NCBI GenBank assembly: GCA_021162935.1
Contig: JAGGXR010000168.1
Span: forward strand, 1 to 64,000
Source: Deltaproteobacteria bacterium
GTDB taxonomy: Bacteria; Myxococcota_A; Polyangia; HGW-17; SLPX01
DNA length: 64,000 nt
Direction of reading: 5' to 3'
Below are positions 33,043 to 42,748 of this stretch, piece after piece; the stretch's first letter is position 1, and every line of letters begins with the position of its first letter. The translations under genes and the position numbers were made by a program. The notes below the pieces were generated by a model that saw only the letters and a list, made by a program, of their open reading frames with translations, was not told the DNA's origin and ran no database searches.

Positions 33043-36000
33043 TTATGCGCCTTTCTGGATTTGAGTCAACTCAGCATCGATCTCCCCCAGCAAAGCCTTC
33101 ATGCGATCCGGCTCGATCGATGCCACATCGGCGACCAGAGACGCAAGCTGCTCCCGCACACGAGCCACCGCTTGCTGGAGTTGGGACACGTTGCTGTACA
33201 GAAGCAACACCTCAGCATCCTTGTCGCCGAGTTGCTTGCTCAACTCCATCACCTTCGCTTCACTGTGGCGCGACGAGTCGTCGCGCGCGGTGAGCGCCTG
33301 TTCGAGGTGCTTCACCCGACGAGCCATTTCCGCCTGCCGCACCTCCCACTCCGCAGGCGCCCCCTGTGCACCACCCGCCTGAGCCAATTCCGACTGGAGC
33401 CGATCCAGATCCAGGGACAGGACCTGCACCTGCTCCTCCCTCTTGTCGTATTCCTTTCGAAGAGACACGAGTTCCCGCTCCAGGGAAACGACCTGGGCCC
33501 TGAGCCGATCCCGCTCCGCCACCGCCTCCTGGTCAGCTGTCTCGTCTCGACCCGCGACCGAACCAATGGCCTTCCCCTGGCCCTCGACTGGACCCACGCC
33601 CAGCTCCGAACCTGCTTCATCCATATGCACGAGCAGACGCCGCAGCGACTCTGCAAGGACCTCGATGCGCTCCGCCTCGGTTCCGAGCACGCCGCCCACT
33701 TCCGATACACGGCCGCGCTGCTCCTGCAGCCCGGCGGTCAACCCAGCGACCAGATCCCGCTCTGCCTCCAACAGCCGTCGTTGCTCGTCGGCCCGACGGC
33801 TCGCCTCGTCGGCGCGATGGGACTCCTCCTCCATCCGGCGGCTCGCCTCGTCGGCGCGTCCCTCCGCTGCTTCGATTCGACCCCTCGCGTCGTTCAGCTC
33901 GCCCGTCACGATCTCGATCCGCCGCTCCAGATCCTCTACTTTAGCGTTGAGTTCTTCGGCCCGGACCCGTGCCTGATCCGAACGTTCACCCACGACCTGG
34001 CCGTCCCGGCGAGCTACTGCCAACTCATCACTGACCAACCGGACGCGACGCTCCGCATCTTCGGTCTGACGCCGCCAGGTCTCAGCCTCGGCCCTGGCCC
34101 GATTCAACTCACCCCTGAGCCCGTCCACCATGCCGTCCAGGTCCGACACGCGTGGACTCATCTGGTCGAGTTGCTCATTCACTTCGGCGAACCGATGCTC
34201 CAGGTCCGTCTCATGCAGCCGCACCGCCTCGAATCGACGACGATAGCCCAATGCCTGCTGCTGGGCCTGCTCGAGCGCCTTCTCCAACGAGCCCATCCGA
34301 GCCGCAAGTTCGGCCTGACCTTTGCGATACAGGTCCATCTCCTGCTGAGCGCCAGCGAGTTCCATGACGAGGACGTGCGCCTCTTCCTGAAGACGACTGT
34401 TCTCGTTTTTGAGGGACACCACCAGCTCCTCGTGCGACGAATCAGACAGCACCTCCACGGCCACCGGCACAGAGGCCCCACGCTCCTGTTCGTCCCGACG
34501 GCCCAGACCGCTTGCCGCCCCTTCCCCATCCAAACCGGCTCCACGATAGGGCGCCGCCGTCTCGACCTGGGCCCCCTGCGCCTGTCCCTCGATGCCCACC
34601 TCCAACTCGACGAGCCCCACCTTGGGCCCCAGCCCCAGCGCTGCCACCCGAGACCGCACGTGGGCCTCGTGCCGCTCGGCCCGAGCAAGGCGCGACGCCA
34701 TGTCCGCCTCTCGGGCGCTGGCAACGTCCATCTCATGCTGGGCTGATGCAAGTTGGCCCACGAGGACCTCGATCTCCTCGGTGCGCTGCCGCACGACGGC
34801 ATGGAGTGCCGACGCCTCGGCCCGAAACTGCTGGGCCTCGCGTTCGGCTGTCAACAGACGCGCCTCGGCCTGAGCGAGCCGATCCTGAATCTGCCGTCGC
34901 TCGGCCTGGACGTGGCTCAACTTTTCCTTGGATCGGGCCACGGCGCGCCTCGCATGCCCAAGCTCGGCCTGCATGTCGGCCGTGGCTGCAGCCTGCTCGT
35001 TCAGCGTGGCCACTGCCTGCTGCCTTGCCGCCTCAGCCTGCGCAAGCCGTGCCTCCATATCCGCCACCCGACGCCGGGCCTCTTCGACCTCTTCGGGTGC
35101 AGCGGTCATCGACCCGTGTCGCCCGGCATCGGCTTGTTCACTCTGCTCGGCCAAGCGCTGCTCAGCCGCCTCACGCTTCTGCTCGGCAAACTGGAGCGCA
35201 GCCTCCAACTCGGCCACCTTGGCACCAAAGGCATCCTTGGCCTCACGGTTCTCTGCCAACTCGATCTGCAGCTCTTCGATCCGATGGCCCGCCTGCTCCA
35301 AACCGAATTCCGCCCGTTGGAACTCCTCGACGACCGCATCGACCCGAGCCTGGGACTCGCCCTGGAGGCGTTCCAACTCAGCCCGCGCTCCTGCATCTTC
35401 TGCCTGCTCCCGCAGGGCCCGCTCGGCCTGATCAGCCCGATCGGCCGCCCGCTCCGCTTCCTTGGTAGCCTGATCCAGGAACTTCTTGAGCTGCTTGATC
35501 CGGTCCTTTTTCTGCGTGGCCTCGTTGCGCCACTTGCGGCTCCGCTCCTGTTCTTCGGCCAATTCCGCCCGCAACTCGGCCGCCTCCTGGGAGGCCGCAT
35601 CCCACTGGGCCGTCATGACCAGCAGCCGCCTGGCCGTCTCATCGGCCGCCTGGCCAACCCGCTCCGCCTGGTCCTGCATCTCTTCGAGCTGCTGCGACAG
35701 GGCCACGATCTCGTCGCGTCCCCGTTCCGCTTCGGCGTCCAACCCGACCATCTGGTCACGCAATTTGGACCGCTGACGACGCGCGTCCTCCAGCTCGGCC
35801 TCCACGACCCTGAGTCGCTCCTGCACCTCGTCGCGCTCCACCTCCAACTCCACGAGACGACTCTCCTTGGGCCCTACCTCGCCTTCCAAATCCCCAATCT
35901 GCTGGCCGGCGCGAACCAATTCCTGCTCGATGGACAGAATCTGCTGGTCCCGCTCGGCAAGATCCACCCGCAGGTCTTCGATCTCGCGCTCCTTCATGCG

Positions 36001-39000
36001 CAGATCGTGGCGTAACTGCCGAGCCTGATCCTTGCGCTGCCTCGTGTCCTGCCTGAGTGCCGCAACCACGACGTTGCGATCCTCCAACCCCTGAATCGCA
36101 TGCAAAAGCGCCTGGTTCTTATGCTCCAGTTCCGACTTGAGCTGCTTGATCAGCTCGGTCGATCGCCGCAGATCCCGACCCACGCCATCGAGCTGCCCCG
36201 CCAGGTCTCCGACCACCTCCGACGTCTCGACGCGCACCTCTTCCAGCTCGGAATCGATGCGTTCGCGCACCGCGGCGATCACAGCCACGACGGACCTCAA
36301 CGAAGGATCCAGATCGAGCGCTTCGACGAGCGAGGCGAGCACTTTGGCCGCGTCCGCCTGGGTCGCCTCACGATCCTCGACGGCCTGACCGCCCACGCGT
36401 AGCAACTCACCTTCGGTGCGGGCAAGCTGTCGCGCCTTCTCATTCGCCGCCCGCATCACATCCACGACCCGCTGCTCGAGCGCCTGACGCTGCTCATCGC
36501 GCTCGCGAATCGTCTCCTCCAGGGTCGCCACCCCGTCCCGAAGGCGCTCGATGGTCGCATCCCGCTCCTTGAGGGAAATCGCCATCCTGTCCATCTGCTG
36601 AGCCTGGATGGCCAAGGCATCCTGGATGCGCTTCGCCTCGCGATCACGCATGGCCAGCCGCTCGGCCAGCTCGTCCCGTTCCCGGGCCCCTGTCTCGGCC
36701 TCCTGGCGCCGAGCCTGCTCATTGGCAAGCCGGGCCTCCAGCTCCTCGGCCTGCCAGGTCCGTTCCTGGAGGGCGGCACGCAAGCCGGCCACCGTGTCCG
36801 CCACGGCCTCGGCCTTTCTACGCAACTCGTCGGACTCCACCTTGGCCGCTTCGGCCCGCTCCCGCACCCGAGCCAGCTCGGCCACGGCCGCGCCTACCGA
36901 TGCCTCACGCCCCGACTCCTTGGCCTCGGCCAGAGACGCGGACAGATCGTCGATACGCTGCAGACCCGCCTCGACCTCGTTCTCGAGCGCTTCTTTACGC
37001 TGCACGAAGGATCGAATCTGCTCGAGCGCCTCGCGATGCCGCCGTTCGCTCTCCTCCACCCGACGCGCCAACACGTCGCGATCAGCCACAGCCGCATCCC
37101 GCTGGGCCTCCAGCTCCGTCTTGCGCTCCTGCCAGGATCGCTCCTGCTTCTCGTGACTCTTCTGCAAGTCCTCGACCGTTGCCGCTAAGTCCCGAAGCCT
37201 CCCTCGCTCCCGATCGAGCTGGGCGGTCAGATCGCTGCGGACCCGGTCCAGTTCTTGAGTGGCCGCCGCGGCCACCTCACGGTCCTTGTCCACGGACTGG
37301 AGCTTCTCTTCCAGTGCCTGACGCTTTTGCTCCAGGTGCACGATCCGCTCGGCCATCTCCGAAGCACGCCCCGCCTCGGTGCCGGCCTGCGACTCCGCAT
37401 CCAGGGCCCGCTGGCGCCAGGTGGCCAGCACCTCGTCCGCCCGGACCTTGCCCCGTTCCGTCTCGGCGAGACGCCGGGTCAGATCCAAAGTCCTCGCTTC
37501 GAGTTCGTCGACCCTGGCATGCTCATCCGAAAGCCGCGCCTCCAGCTCGCCGTTGCGCTCTTCCAGGACGCGCTTTTCCACCTCGACGCCCGACAAACGT
37601 TCCTCGGCCTGCCGCTCCCGCGCCGCAGCCGCGTCGCGTCCCTGGGCCAATGATTCGTTGAGCGAGGCGATCTCGACAGCCTGCTCCTGCACCTTGCTCT
37701 TCAGAGCTTCGACCTTGGCGCTCACCTTCTCGGCGTTCTGAGCCAATCTGGCCGCCTCACCCGTGCTCCGCTCCAGCTCCACCTGGAGCCGTTCCTTCTC
37801 GGCGGTACGAGCCTCCAACTCGGACACGAGGCGCCCCACCTCACCCTGGAGCCGTTCCACCTCGGCCTGAAGCTGGGCCTTCTCCTCACGAAGCGCTCCT
37901 GCCTCGGCGTCGCCCTCCTTCGATGCAGCCAACTCGGCCCGTAGGCGCTCCAACTCCTCGTTGGCCGTCGTGAGTTCTTCGGCCATGCCCGCAGCATCCT
38001 GTTCGAGCGACTTGCTCCGCATCCGGAGCTGAGCCAACTCGGCCTGTTCCCGGGACTTCGCGCTCCTGTCCTGGACCGCGCCCTTTTCAGCAACCTCCCG
38101 GTTCGCCGCCTCCAGACTCTGCCTCAGCCCGCGCACCTCGGACCTGAGCGCATCCAGTTCGGCCTCCTGCGACTCGATCCGACCCCGCGCCGCTTCCAGC
38201 TCCATCTCGGACGACTTCAGGTCACCACGCAAAGCAGCAAGTTCGGCCTCCAACTCAATCGTTGCCTCGGCCCCTACCCCGTCATCTACCTCATGCCCTC
38301 GACCGACGGCCGCCCCCGTCCGGCTTTCGAGCAGCTCCACGGAAACCCGACCTTCTTCTACCGCACTGCGGAGCCGATCCAGCTCGCCCACCAACTCGTC
38401 GATCCGCGCCTCGCGCTCTGCGAGTTGCCCGGCGAACTCCTCGGATTGGATCCTCGTCTCTTCCAGTTCGCGGGCCCGCTCTTCGAGCCGCGATTCGGCC
38501 TCCTCGGCCTCGGCGCGCAGCCGTTCGACCCGCTCGCCTGCCTCGGTCAATTCTTCGCGGACGGCTTCCAACGCCGCCTCCAGGGCCTCACGATCCTCCG
38601 CATCGGTGCCTTCGGCCGCATCAGCCCCCTCGACTCCACCACCTGCGCCACCGCCACGCCGGACATCGTCGCCTGCCGTGTCTCCACCGACTCCGCGACC
38701 CAGCCGCCGCACCTCGTCGGGAGGCGCGCCGGCATCCAGAGCCAGCTCCATCTCGAAGAGACGGCCCAGCCGCCGCTCCATGGCTGCAAAGGGCACCTGC
38801 ACCACGTACGACGGTCTCAGGGGCACCTCGGACCGGCTACAAAGGGCCAGGTAGTCACCCGCGTCTTCGGTATCCCCATTCAGCAACGAATCGTCGAGCG
38901 CCAGCTCGGGCTCCTCGGTCCTGGGCACGAACTCCACCAGAGAGAACCCGGAGAAAATGCTCTGGGACACCATCACGACCTGGGAAAATCCAGGCTCCAG

Positions 39001-39435
39001 CACGGACAGGAGATCGTAATAGGCCATGGCCTGAGGGGTCTCTTCCATGTCCCCGTTGTGCACCGCTACGTATAGCACGCCATCGTCGGTCAGACGACTC
39101 ACGAGCGCCTCGACCGCCCCTGGCCGCGCCAGCCAATGCGCCGCCTCAGGCACACAGATCACGTCGAACGGGCCGGGCACCGCGCTCTGGTCCATGAGAT
39201 CGGCACAGGTAAATTCCAGGTTGGAGCGACGATACCGCACCCGGGCCCGCGCGATCTGCGTCTCGTCCGCATCCAGGCCAACAACCTGCTGCGCATCGAG
39301 GCCCGCCAGGAAATCTGAAGCCAACCCCACGCCGCAATCCACTTCGAGCACTCTCTTGCCCCGAACCAGATCTTCGATGAACACGTACCGCGGCAGTCTG
39401 CGAAACCATGGGTCCAACAACTGGTGATAGAGCAT
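33043..39435 (-). CDS. Giant protein: SAM-methyltransferase-like domain fused to about 1800 residues of coiled coil
   Basis: 2130 residues. Residues 22-175 resemble a class I methyltransferase: VLEVDCGVGLASDFL (29-43, motif I with Asp where the first Gly is usual), VVGLDADETQI (51-61), ADLMDQ and FDVICVPEAAHWL (90-102). A spacer (175-275) includes a Gly-rich run. From about 280 to near the end, almost every stretch is charged, Leu-rich and heptad-like, with Pro nearly absent: a long coiled coil. Breaks occur near residues 1440 (GRHGSMTAAPEE) and 1580-1650 (Gly-rich). A continuous helix of this size would span roughly a quarter of a micrometre. The architecture recalls AglZ and FrzS, which are motility-related receiver plus coiled-coil scaffolds, but that is only an analogy. 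AGGAGG precedes the start. Confidence 0.88.
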   Translation of the reverse strand: MLYHQLLDPWFRRLPRYVFIEDLVRGKRVLEVDCGVGLASDFLAGLDAQQVVGLDADETQIARARVRYRRSNLEFTCADLMDQSAVPGPFDVICVPEAAHWLARPGAVEALVSRLTDDGVLYVAVHNGDMEETPQAMAYYDLLSVLEPGFSQVVMVSQSIFSGFSLVEFVPRTEEPELALDDSLLNGDTEDAGDYLALCSRSEVPLRPSYVVQVPFAAMERRLGRLFEMELALDAGAPPDEVRRLGRGVGGDTAGDDVRRGGGAGGGVEGADAAEGTDAEDREALEAALEAVREELTEAGERVERLRAEAEEAESRLEERARELEETRIQSEEFAGQLAEREARIDELVGELDRLRSAVEEGRVSVELLESRTGAAVGRGHEVDDGVGAEATIELEAELAALRGDLKSSEMELEAARGRIESQEAELDALRSEVRGLRQSLEAANREVAEKGAVQDRSAKSREQAELAQLRMRSKSLEQDAAGMAEELTTANEELERLRAELAASKEGDAEAGALREEKAQLQAEVERLQGEVGRLVSELEARTAEKERLQVELERSTGEAARLAQNAEKVSAKVEALKSKVQEQAVEIASLNESLAQGRDAAAARERQAEERLSGVEVEKRVLEERNGELEARLSDEHARVDELEARTLDLTRRLAETERGKVRADEVLATWRQRALDAESQAGTEAGRASEMAERIVHLEQKRQALEEKLQSVDKDREVAAAATQELDRVRSDLTAQLDRERGRLRDLAATVEDLQKSHEKQERSWQERKTELEAQRDAAVADRDVLARRVEESERRHREALEQIRSFVQRKEALENEVEAGLQRIDDLSASLAEAKESGREASVGAAVAELARVRERAEAAKVESDELRRKAEAVADTVAGLRAALQERTWQAEELEARLANEQARRQEAETGARERDELAERLAMRDREAKRIQDALAIQAQQMDRMAISLKERDATIERLRDGVATLEETIRERDEQRQALEQRVVDVMRAANEKARQLARTEGELLRVGGQAVEDREATQADAAKVLASLVEALDLDPSLRSVVAVIAAVRERIDSELEEVRVETSEVVGDLAGQLDGVGRDLRRSTELIKQLKSELEHKNQALLHAIQGLEDRNVVVAALRQDTRQRKDQARQLRHDLRMKEREIEDLRVDLAERDQQILSIEQELVRAGQQIGDLEGEVGPKESRLVELEVERDEVQERLRVVEAELEDARRQRSKLRDQMVGLDAEAERGRDEIVALSQQLEEMQDQAERVGQAADETARRLLVMTAQWDAASQEAAELRAELAEEQERSRKWRNEATQKKDRIKQLKKFLDQATKEAERAADRADQAERALREQAEDAGARAELERLQGESQARVDAVVEEFQRAEFGLEQAGHRIEELQIELAENREAKDAFGAKVAELEAALQFAEQKREAAEQRLAEQSEQADAGRHGSMTAAPEEVEEARRRVADMEARLAQAEAARQQAVATLNEQAAATADMQAELGHARRAVARSKEKLSHVQAERRQIQDRLAQAEARLLTAEREAQQFRAEASALHAVVRQRTEEIEVLVGQLASAQHEMDVASAREADMASRLARAERHEAHVRSRVAALGLGPKVGLVELEVGIEGQAQGAQVETAAPYRGAGLDGEGAASGLGRRDEQERGASVPVAVEVLSDSSHEELVVSLKNENSRLQEEAHVLVMELAGAQQEMDLYRKGQAELAARMGSLEKALEQAQQQALGYRRRFEAVRLHETDLEHRFAEVNEQLDQMSPRVSDLDGMVDGLRGELNRARAEAETWRRQTEDAERRVRLVSDELAVARRDGQVVGERSDQARVRAEELNAKVEDLERRIEIVTGELNDARGRIEAAEGRADEASRRMEEESHRADEASRRADEQRRLLEAERDLVAGLTAGLQEQRGRVSEVGGVLGTEAERIEVLAESLRRLLVHMDEAGSELGVGPVEGQGKAIGSVAGRDETADQEAVAERDRLRAQVVSLERELVSLRKEYDKREEQVQVLSLDLDRLQSELAQAGGAQGAPAEWEVRQAEMARRVKHLEQALTARDDSSRHSEAKVMELSKQLGDKDAEVLLLYSNVSQLQQAVARVREQLASLVADVASIEPDRMKALLGEIDAELTQIQKGA

Positions 39436-39705
39436 GCCTCCTCCACGATTGGGCATTTTGGGACGCTCACAGGCTCGACACCGGGTCGACGCCAAGCTTG
39501 CCATAGTAATTAGACTGTTCTAAAGCCTGTGTAAACTGTTTTCCCATCCGGGTCGGTCCGGCTGGACCGAACGGAGCGAATGGAGAAGGGCCGGACCGAA
39601 CGGAGCCGGGCGTTCGGACCCGGAGGCACCGAAATGCACAGGGCGCCAAAAACGAACGAAAAACCAAACAACCAGCACAGGCCAGCATTCCGTGAGGACG
39701 ACATC
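39436..39705. other. Divergent intergenic region of low complexity
   Basis: 270 bp between the giant coiled-coil gene and the acyltransferase gene. Repeats of GGACCGAACGGAGC-type words occur around 39560-39605. It must hold at least one promoter. No gene is supported. Confidence 0.4.
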
Positions 39706-40470
39706 ATGACCCAGCCACCCACGAAACCGAACAGGCAATCACCACCACGAGACGACCGACCAGCACAACGACCCGATTCGTCGATCGACCGACCAGGCCA
39801 ACCAGCCAACCAGGCCGACGATCGGCCCGGCCAGGCCGGCCCCACCGATCAGCCAGCGCCCTTTGTCCATGAAACCGCCATCGTGGAGCTAGGCGCCACG
39901 CTCGGCCCCGGCACCAAAGTCTGGCACTTCTGCCACGTCATGGGCGGAGCCAGAATCGGCCCGTCCTGCATCTTCGGCCAGAACGTCTTCATGGGAGACG
40001 TGCAGGTGGGCGCAGGCTGCAAGGTGCAAAACAACGTCTCGCTCTACAACGGCGTCCTGCTCGAAGACCACGTCTTCGTAGGGCCGTCCGCCGTGTTCAC
40101 GAATGTGCGCACCCCGCGCGCGCACGTGAGCCGCCACGACGAGTACCAGCATACCGTGGTGCGCAAGGGCTGCACCATCGGGGCCAACGCCACCATCGTC
40201 TGCGGCGTCACCCTGAACGAGTACGCATTCGTGGGCGCCGGATCCGTCGTCACCCATGACGTGCCCGCCCATGCCATGGTGTATGGCGCCCCGGCCCGTC
40301 AGGCCGGCTGGAGCTGCCGATGCGGCGAAATCCTCAACCTTCCCGTACAGATCGGCTCACAGACCAGCGCAAACTCTGAATCCATCATCGCCACCTGCAC
40401 CCGATGTGGGGATCGCTACCGACTGACCGGCTCGACCCTCACCCTGGAACGAGACGGCACGAAACGCTAG
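39706..40470 (+). CDS. Left-handed beta-helix acyltransferase (WbpD/WlbB-like) with C-terminal zinc ribbon
   Basis: 254 residues. After a disordered N-terminal tail of 50 or so residues (Pro, Arg, Asp, Gln-rich), residues 55-190 show hexapeptide repeats (for example VELGATLGPGTKVWHFCHVMGGARIGPSC), the fold of CoA-dependent sugar N-acetyltransferases. DEYQHTVVRKGCTIGANATIVCGVTL and the GYGAPAR-like YGAPARQAGW are typical of enzymes acetylating 3-amino-sugar nucleotides. A C-terminal CRC ... CTRC pair (about 205 and 232) suggests a zinc ribbon. It is likely to make an N-acetylated sugar for the EPS. A modest GAGG site precedes the start at 39706; the frame is open upstream for 42 codons. Confidence 0.87.
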   Translation: MTQPPTKPNRQSPPRDDRPAQRPDSSIDRPGQPANQADDRPGQAGPTDQPAPFVHETAIVELGATLGPGTKVWHFCHVMGGARIGPSCIFGQNVFMGDVQVGAGCKVQNNVSLYNGVLLEDHVFVGPSAVFTNVRTPRAHVSRHDEYQHTVVRKGCTIGANATIVCGVTLNEYAFVGAGSVVTHDVPAHAMVYGAPARQAGWSCRCGEILNLPVQIGSQTSANSESIIATCTRCGDRYRLTGSTLTLERDGTKR

Positions 40471-40553
40471 GTTGCTGTGCCCAAACGACGCCGCAACCGG
40501 CTCGGAAACCAAACGGTGCGATAAGGAACCCGACCACAAGGAGACCGTCACCC

Positions 40554-41732
40554 ATGAAAGTCCTGGCCCTCACCCCGAACACCGCCACCATGGCGACGAC
40601 CCGATACCGACTCGCTCAATACGACCCCATCTGCCGGGCACATGGTATCGACCTGGAAATCCGGCCCTTTTTGGACGAGACCACCGAGCGTATCCTGTAC
40701 CACTCAGGCCACAATCTCTCCAAACTCGCCGGCCTAGCCGCCGCTGCCAGACGCCGGATCACCACCACACTGTCCGGTCTGGATGCGGACCTGGTCTACG
40801 TCATGCGCGAGGCCTGTCTCATGGGCCTGCCCTGGGTCGAAACCAGCCTCGCCGCACTGGCGGGGAAGCCCATGATTTACGACCTGGACGATCCGATTTG
40901 GCTCTCGTATCGCTCTCCCACCTACGGCAGACTTGTCATGCTCGCCAAGATACCGGGCAAGGCCAACTTCCTCATGCGCATGGCCGATAGGATCATCGCA
41001 GGCAGCGACTTCGTCGCCGCCCACGCACGGCAGTACAACAAGCAGGTCACCGTGGTCCCCACCGTCGTGGACACGGACCGATTTCGGCCAAAATCCACCA
41101 TTGGATCCAACGTCCCATCCAACGACGGCCCCAACGACAGATCGAACAATCGATCGAATGATAGATCCCGTCATGAATCTCACAAAAAAGCCGGACCAGT
41201 CACCCTGGGGTGGATCGGCAGCCACTCCACCACGCCGTTCATGGACCGCATCATCGACGCCTTGGACGAGGCGGCCCGCCAGGTCTCCTTCCGTCTCGTC
41301 GTCGTGGGCGCCTCGCACCCGTTCCATGCCAGACACTTCGAGGTGGACAATCGATCCTGGAACCTGGACCGCGAGATCGCCGACTTCCAAAATCTCGACA
41401 TCGGACTCTATCCCATGGAACCGAGCATCTGGTGCATGGGCAAAAGCGGACTCAAAGCCGTCCAGTATGGCGCCGTGGGCATCCCGACCATTGCGAGTCC
41501 CATCGGCGCCGTCAACCGGGTCCTCGAACAGGACCGCACCGGTCTCCTCGTCGGCACCCCGATCCAGTGGCGCGACGCCGTGGTGCGCCTCGTCTCCGAC
41601 CCGGACCTGCGCGCCGAGATGGGCGCAGCAGCGCGCAAGCGCATCGTCGAACGCTACAGCCTCGGCGCCTGGGCGCCCAGATGGGTCTCCATCCTGCAGA
41701 CCACCCGCCACTCGGCCCGCTCGCACTGGTGA
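40554..41732 (+). CDS. Glycosyltransferase, GT4/GT1-like
   Basis: 392 residues with a Rossmann-like N-terminus (MKVLALTPNTATMATTRYRL) and a C-terminal GT-B donor half: VTLGWIGSHSTT, the FQNLDIGLYPMEPSIWCMGKSGLKAVQYGAVGIPTIASPIGAVNRVL segment with Glu/Gly-rich nucleotide-contact residues, and SLGAWAPRW near the end. A low-complexity insert of about 35 residues (around 180-215, rich in Asn, Asp, Ser, Arg) lies between the two halves; at DNA level it is made of GATCGA-like words. AGGAG lies nine bases before the start. Acceptor and donor sugars are unknown. It follows the acyltransferase gene on the same strand by 83 bp. Confidence 0.88.
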   Translation: MKVLALTPNTATMATTRYRLAQYDPICRAHGIDLEIRPFLDETTERILYHSGHNLSKLAGLAAAARRRITTTLSGLDADLVYVMREACLMGLPWVETSLAALAGKPMIYDLDDPIWLSYRSPTYGRLVMLAKIPGKANFLMRMADRIIAGSDFVAAHARQYNKQVTVVPTVVDTDRFRPKSTIGSNVPSNDGPNDRSNNRSNDRSRHESHKKAGPVTLGWIGSHSTTPFMDRIIDALDEAARQVSFRLVVVGASHPFHARHFEVDNRSWNLDREIADFQNLDIGLYPMEPSIWCMGKSGLKAVQYGAVGIPTIASPIGAVNRVLEQDRTGLLVGTPIQWRDAVVRLVSDPDLRAEMGAAARKRIVERYSLGAWAPRWVSILQTTRHSARSHW

Positions 41733-41762
41733 TCCCTGACTCGAAACCCTTTCCGGACATGG

Positions 41763-42719
41763 ATGCTCTGTGATAGAAACCTCGTCATGGAACAGGCAAC
41801 GGCCATGATCGACCAACCCAACCATCCGAGCAACCTGCGCAGCGAACGCCGGAGCGTCGCCGTGCGCGCAACGCCGACTCGACTGCTCACCCCTGTCTCC
41901 CGGTCCATGCGGGGCAGGTCGACCGTGCCGGGCGTCTCACGCCTGTCACGCTTCTCGTTCGTTTCACGGGTGTCTGGGATGGCCCTGTCGGTGGCGACGA
42001 TCGGGGTGATGCTGGCAGCATCGGGATGCGCGGCGCACTTCCGAATCTGGACGGAGTACTCGTACAAGAAAATCGGCCAGGAAAAGAGGATCGTCCATCT
42101 CGACAAAGGGCGTTTCCAGTACCGATTGAAATACGACAAAGGAGTGTACTGGCTCCTGTTCTCGAAGCAAAAACTCTGCCAGGAGGTGTCCGAGGATCTC
42201 GTGCGCGAGGTGGCCAAGGTGCGGATCAAGGCGCCGCTCGCCCCCTATTATCTCGGCCTGGGCGCCGTGGTCATGGGTATCTCCGCCCCCTTCTTCTACA
42301 TGTCGGCAGCGGCAAAGGACAGCACCAGACGCCGTAACAACGCACTGGTGGGCTCCCTTGCCTTCCTGGCCCCAGGAGCCGCTTTGGTGGCCCTCGGCAT
42401 CTATCAAAAAATGGTCGAAGGCACCAACACCAAGGTACTGGGCATCACCCACCGCAAGCATCCAGGCAAGGTGTCGGTCTGCGGCACGCGACCGGCCAAA
42501 GGCCATTACGTCAAGGTGGGCACCGCCACCGGCATCCAGTCACTGGGCACCACCGACGCAAACGGCCGGGTCCTCGTGCCCGCAAGTCAGTTGCAGCCAC
42601 TCGTGCGCCACCGATTCCACAAAATCGTCAAGGTCTATTTGGACGTCATCCTGGACGAGACCCACCTCGGGGAGATGACCGTGCCCTGGCCCATCCGCCG
42701 CCACAGCCCGACGCAGTGA
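41763..42719 (+). CDS. Predicted lipoprotein with two membrane segments, unknown function
   Basis: Up to 318 residues. A hydrophobic stretch ending VMLAASGC is a lipobox, so the mature Cys lies near residue 89 of the longest frame. The n-region is long, basic and low-complexity, so the actual start is unclear: ATG codons at 41763, 41787, 41802 and 41907 are all possible and none has a strong ribosome-binding site. Downstream are a domain of about 70 residues, two hydrophobic helices (about 165-185 and 205-220) and a beta-rich C-terminus (residues 235-318). It sits 30 bp after the glycosyltransferase and is convergent with the YkgJ-type gene. No family recognised. Confidence 0.6.
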   Translation: MLCDRNLVMEQATAMIDQPNHPSNLRSERRSVAVRATPTRLLTPVSRSMRGRSTVPGVSRLSRFSFVSRVSGMALSVATIGVMLAASGCAAHFRIWTEYSYKKIGQEKRIVHLDKGRFQYRLKYDKGVYWLLFSKQKLCQEVSEDLVREVAKVRIKAPLAPYYLGLGAVVMGISAPFFYMSAAAKDSTRRRNNALVGSLAFLAPGAALVALGIYQKMVEGTNTKVLGITHRKHPGKVSVCGTRPAKGHYVKVGTATGIQSLGTTDANGRVLVPASQLQPLVRHRFHKIVKVYLDVILDETHLGEMTVPWPIRRHSPTQ

Positions 42720-42748
42720 TGGCTTGGTTCTCCTGACACTCGTGATTC

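Noticed and set aside
32914-36015. Long plus-strand open frames (up to 610 codons) opposite the giant coiled-coil gene
   Set aside because: They run antisense to the strongly coded minus-strand protein, are rich in His, Arg and Leu as expected from reversed GC-rich codons, and have no ribosome-binding site or family motif.
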